Origin: Methylomonas sp. 11b
Lineage (GTDB): Bacteria; Pseudomonadota; Gammaproteobacteria; Methylococcales; Methylomonadaceae
Assembly (NCBI RefSeq): GCF_000515215.1
Contig: NZ_KI911557.1
Location: 5,348,721 to 5,412,720 of the forward strand
DNA: 64,000 nucleotides
Reading direction: 5' to 3'
This document shows positions 62,407 to 64,000 of the stretch, piece by piece; the first letter of the stretch is position 1, and every line of letters starts with the position of its first letter. A program made the translations under genes and the position numbers. The notes beneath the pieces were generated by a model. It was not told the origin of the DNA, ran no database searches, and saw only the letters and a program-made list of their open reading frames with translations.

Positions 62407-63069
62407 ATGGAAAATAATTTGAATGTCATTAGTGCCTTAATATTTATTTTAAAGCAAGTTGAATGTAAAAAAATAATAGCAGCGGAAAATGCAAATACAT
62501 TTTCAGGTAGGAGAAAAGAGGATAGCGAGCGCAATGATAGGCATTATAATATGCTTAAAGACTGTGGCTTAAAAACACACATAGCAACCCGTAAAGACTT
62601 AGAAATGTTAATAAAAATTGTTTTAGAAACAGGTGTTTCAGGAAGAAAAGCTCTAAAATCTTATTCAGATGAGAAAAAGAAAGGTATGTTATGGAAAAAG
62701 ACTGTAGCACGAAAAAAAATAGGCAAGGTATTTAAAGAAGTATTAAAGTCATATGAAGAAACATATTTAATTAAAAGCCTAAAAGAAAACCATATATATA
62801 ACTTTAGAGCAATCATAAAGAACACTTTAACAGGTGCATTAACCGAGCTTTCAAAACAAATTTCATTATTACATAAAATAAATTCTAATAATGAAGAAAA
62901 CCAAAGACTAAGGAATATGATTTCAATTCAAATTGAAGCTTTAGGTGAGCCAAATATTGACTGGGAAAAAGTTAAAGAACTTAGAAAGCAAAACTACACA
63001 ACAAGAGATCTAGCTGCTATATTTGGCTGTTCGCCATCAAGCATAAGCAAGTATGCCAAGCTTTCTTAA
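62407..63069 (+). CDS. Island hypothetical protein with C-terminal HTH
   Basis: 220 residues, very AT-rich and Lys/Glu/Asn-rich, unlike the core genes to the left. N-terminal region without recognised family, a basic middle (SDEKKKGMLWKKTVARKKIG), then a C-terminal helix-turn-helix: VKELRKQNYTTRDLAAIFG, CSPSSISKYAKLS, which resembles short resolvase/replication-type DNA-binding tails. Probably a DNA-binding protein of a mobile element, perhaps conjugal or replication accessory; not named further. A weak terminator-like CGCG-TAAAAA-CGCG followed by T-run lies 25 bp downstream. Confidence 0.75.
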   Translation: MENNLNVISALIFILKQVECKKIIAAENANTFSGRRKEDSERNDRHYNMLKDCGLKTHIATRKDLEMLIKIVLETGVSGRKALKSYSDEKKKGMLWKKTVARKKIGKVFKEVLKSYEETYLIKSLKENHIYNFRAIIKNTLTGALTELSKQISLLHKINSNNEENQRLRNMISIQIEALGEPNIDWEKVKELRKQNYTTRDLAAIFGCSPSSISKYAKLS

Positions 63070-63205
63070 CTATTGATATAGTTATATTAACGCGTAAAAA
63101 CGCGCTTTTTTGTACACTAGTGCACAAGGTTCGCACACATGTTAGCCTTACAATAGGCTATGTTTTAAGGCTCAAAAACACGGCAATGCGCTCTGGTTAC
63201 AAAGC

Positions 63206-63236
63206 GCCCTCCCTCGCCTAACAGGGAGGGCCTTTT
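63206..63236 (+). terminator. Intrinsic terminator
   Basis: GCCCTCCCT and AGGGAGGGC pair around CGCCTAAC and are followed by CTTTT. It may end a transcript from the 62407 gene or an unseen short RNA at about 63110-63200. Confidence 0.75.
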
Positions 63237-63309
63237 GGGGCGCATAGTCAATCAGAAGCAGGTATAAGGGCGCTGCCTGTGTTGCTGAAGAGGTTCGGCG
63301 ATACTCGGT

Positions 63310-63333
63310 TAGCCATTCGGGTAGGAATGGCTA
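63310..63333. repeat. Perfect 9-bp inverted repeat near 3' end of the Mrr-like gene
   Basis: TAGCCATTC-GGGTAG-GAATGGCTA, 17 bp past the stop of the minus-strand gene. May form a terminator stem for that gene, though the following T-run is poor. Confidence 0.45.
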
Positions 63334-63350
63334 GGCAAATTATTAAAACT

Positions 63351-64000
63351 TTAATTCAATGGTGTTTCTAAATTATTTTCTATAATTGTAGTGTTATATT
63401 CATCTAAATATCTAATTAACTCATCCCTGTCAATAAGCTTGATTTTAGCGCTCAATGCAAGTTCTTTAGCGGATGGTGTAAAATATCTATTTGTAATAAC
63501 TATGCCATCATTATAAGAATAAAATTGTTTGGCCGCAATAACTTCTTGGACTGCTTTATTTCCTATATTTCCTTGGTAGTTCTTTGCTTGAATAACTATT
63601 TTGCTTCCAAAAGACTCAATAAATAAATCTGCCCCTTGATCTCTTCCTTTTGGTGTACTTTTTACCTCGCAACCCCTCTTCCTAAATAAATCAACAAGAA
63701 ATTCCTCAAATTGATAGCCATCCATGCCATCAATCGAGTAAATAGTTATGTATTGATTTGGGTTAAAACTTTCAAGTGTGTGCTGAAACCTATTTACTCT
63801 TGTTTTAAGATAAATTACCTCACAAATATCGTAGACATCTCTATGATTATTCAAAGCGTAATTAACATCCTTTTCCTCTCCATATGGATCTATTTTTCTG
63901 GTGTATAAAATACTATCAGTAAACAAGGAATTATCATATATATAATGAATAAGTAATGGCAACTCATACCTGAAAAGATCACCTTTTTCTTCAATCCATG
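63351..64000 (-). CDS. Mrr-like restriction endonuclease-family protein, 5' end beyond window
   Basis: Open from the right window edge to the stop at 63351, so the N-terminus is missing; at least 216 residues seen. The C-terminal half has the Mrr-type nuclease core: YQFEEFLVDLFRKRGCEV, metal ligand D in GADLFIES and the catalytic pair in IVIQAKNYQG, then NKAVQEVIAAKQFYS and GIVITNRYFT. The expected D-x(n)-(E/Q)-x-K pattern (here Q-A-K) is complete. The N-terminal part is Asp/Lys-rich without a known fold. AT-rich like its neighbour, it belongs to the island and is a plausible defence (modified-DNA restriction) gene; role not proven. Confidence 0.85.
   Translation of the reverse strand, partial: WIEEKGDLFRYELPLLIHYIYDNSLFTDSILYTRKIDPYGEEKDVNYALNNHRDVYDICEVIYLKTRVNRFQHTLESFNPNQYITIYSIDGMDGYQFEEFLVDLFRKRGCEVKSTPKGRDQGADLFIESFGSKIVIQAKNYQGNIGNKAVQEVIAAKQFYSYNDGIVITNRYFTPSAKELALSAKIKLIDRDELIRYLDEYNTTIIENNLETPLN

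Overview
The window looks like a chromosome segment of a gammaproteobacterium, with a short foreign island at its right end. The order thrS-infC-rpmI-rplT-pheS-pheT-ihfA-merR-tRNA-Pro, a gammaproteobacterial-type cysK, hemF and hrpA, and a ProQ-family protein all point to Gammaproteobacteria. Gene style resembles free-living methylotroph/methanotroph lineages (Methylococcales), but that assignment is inference. Most of the window is moderately GC-rich; from about 62.0 kb composition becomes strongly AT-rich.

Region 1 (1-10.8 kb, all minus strand) is a signalling and uptake block. It holds two TonB-dependent receptors, a YfiR-family periplasmic protein, a CHASE8-HAMP hybrid histidine kinase with two receiver domains and an Hpt domain, a REC-PAS-GGDEF-EAL protein, and a REC-PAS-PAS protein cut by the window edge. 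Outer-membrane receptors plus YfiR plus a CHASE8 kinase suggest an envelope signal relayed to cyclic-di-GMP turnover.

Region 2 (10.8-20.3 kb) starts with a DUF2024 gene, about 1 kb of decayed, hairpin-rich DNA holding a relic resembling the 5' end of hrpA, and a small unknown gene. It then carries a compact five-gene cassette: trypco2 protein, trypsin-like protease, MoxR-type AAA+ ATPase, vWA-like protein fused to a formylglycine-generating-enzyme/sulfatase-modifying (FGS) domain, and a second free-standing FGS protein. This matches the logic of MoxR-vWA-protease conflict (defence) systems and is the best candidate for an unusual system here.

Region 3 (20.3-28.0 kb) carries hrpA, a rhomboid protease, a small membrane protein, a 54-residue CxxC protein, cysK and a His-rich secreted protein.

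Region 4 (28.4-45.0 kb) is a long, tightly overlapping plus-strand polysaccharide locus. It encodes three GT28/MurG-like glycosyltransferases, a GT4 glycosyltransferase, two heparinase/alginate-lyase-like proteins, two APH-fold kinases around a histidine phosphatase, an MsbA-like ABC transporter, a polysaccharide deacetylase and an AlgE-like outer-membrane porin. Together they could make, tailor and export an extracellular polymer. Facing it is an ECF sigma / anti-sigma / lipoprotein-subtilase operon.

Region 5 (47.6-61.7 kb) is mostly housekeeping: a TorF-like porin, a DUF5765-like membrane protein, a ProQ/FinO-domain protein, hemF, an unusual Thr-rich protein, tRNA-Val, the translation operon (with infC apparently starting at AUC), ihfA, a MerR regulator, tRNA-Pro and a kinase-like protein.

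Region 6 (61.96 kb to the end) begins with the 3' half of a tRNA-Leu(CAG), the usual scar of site-specific integration. It continues as AT-rich DNA with an HTH-tailed unknown protein and a truncated Mrr-like endonuclease gene, the left edge of an integrated element.
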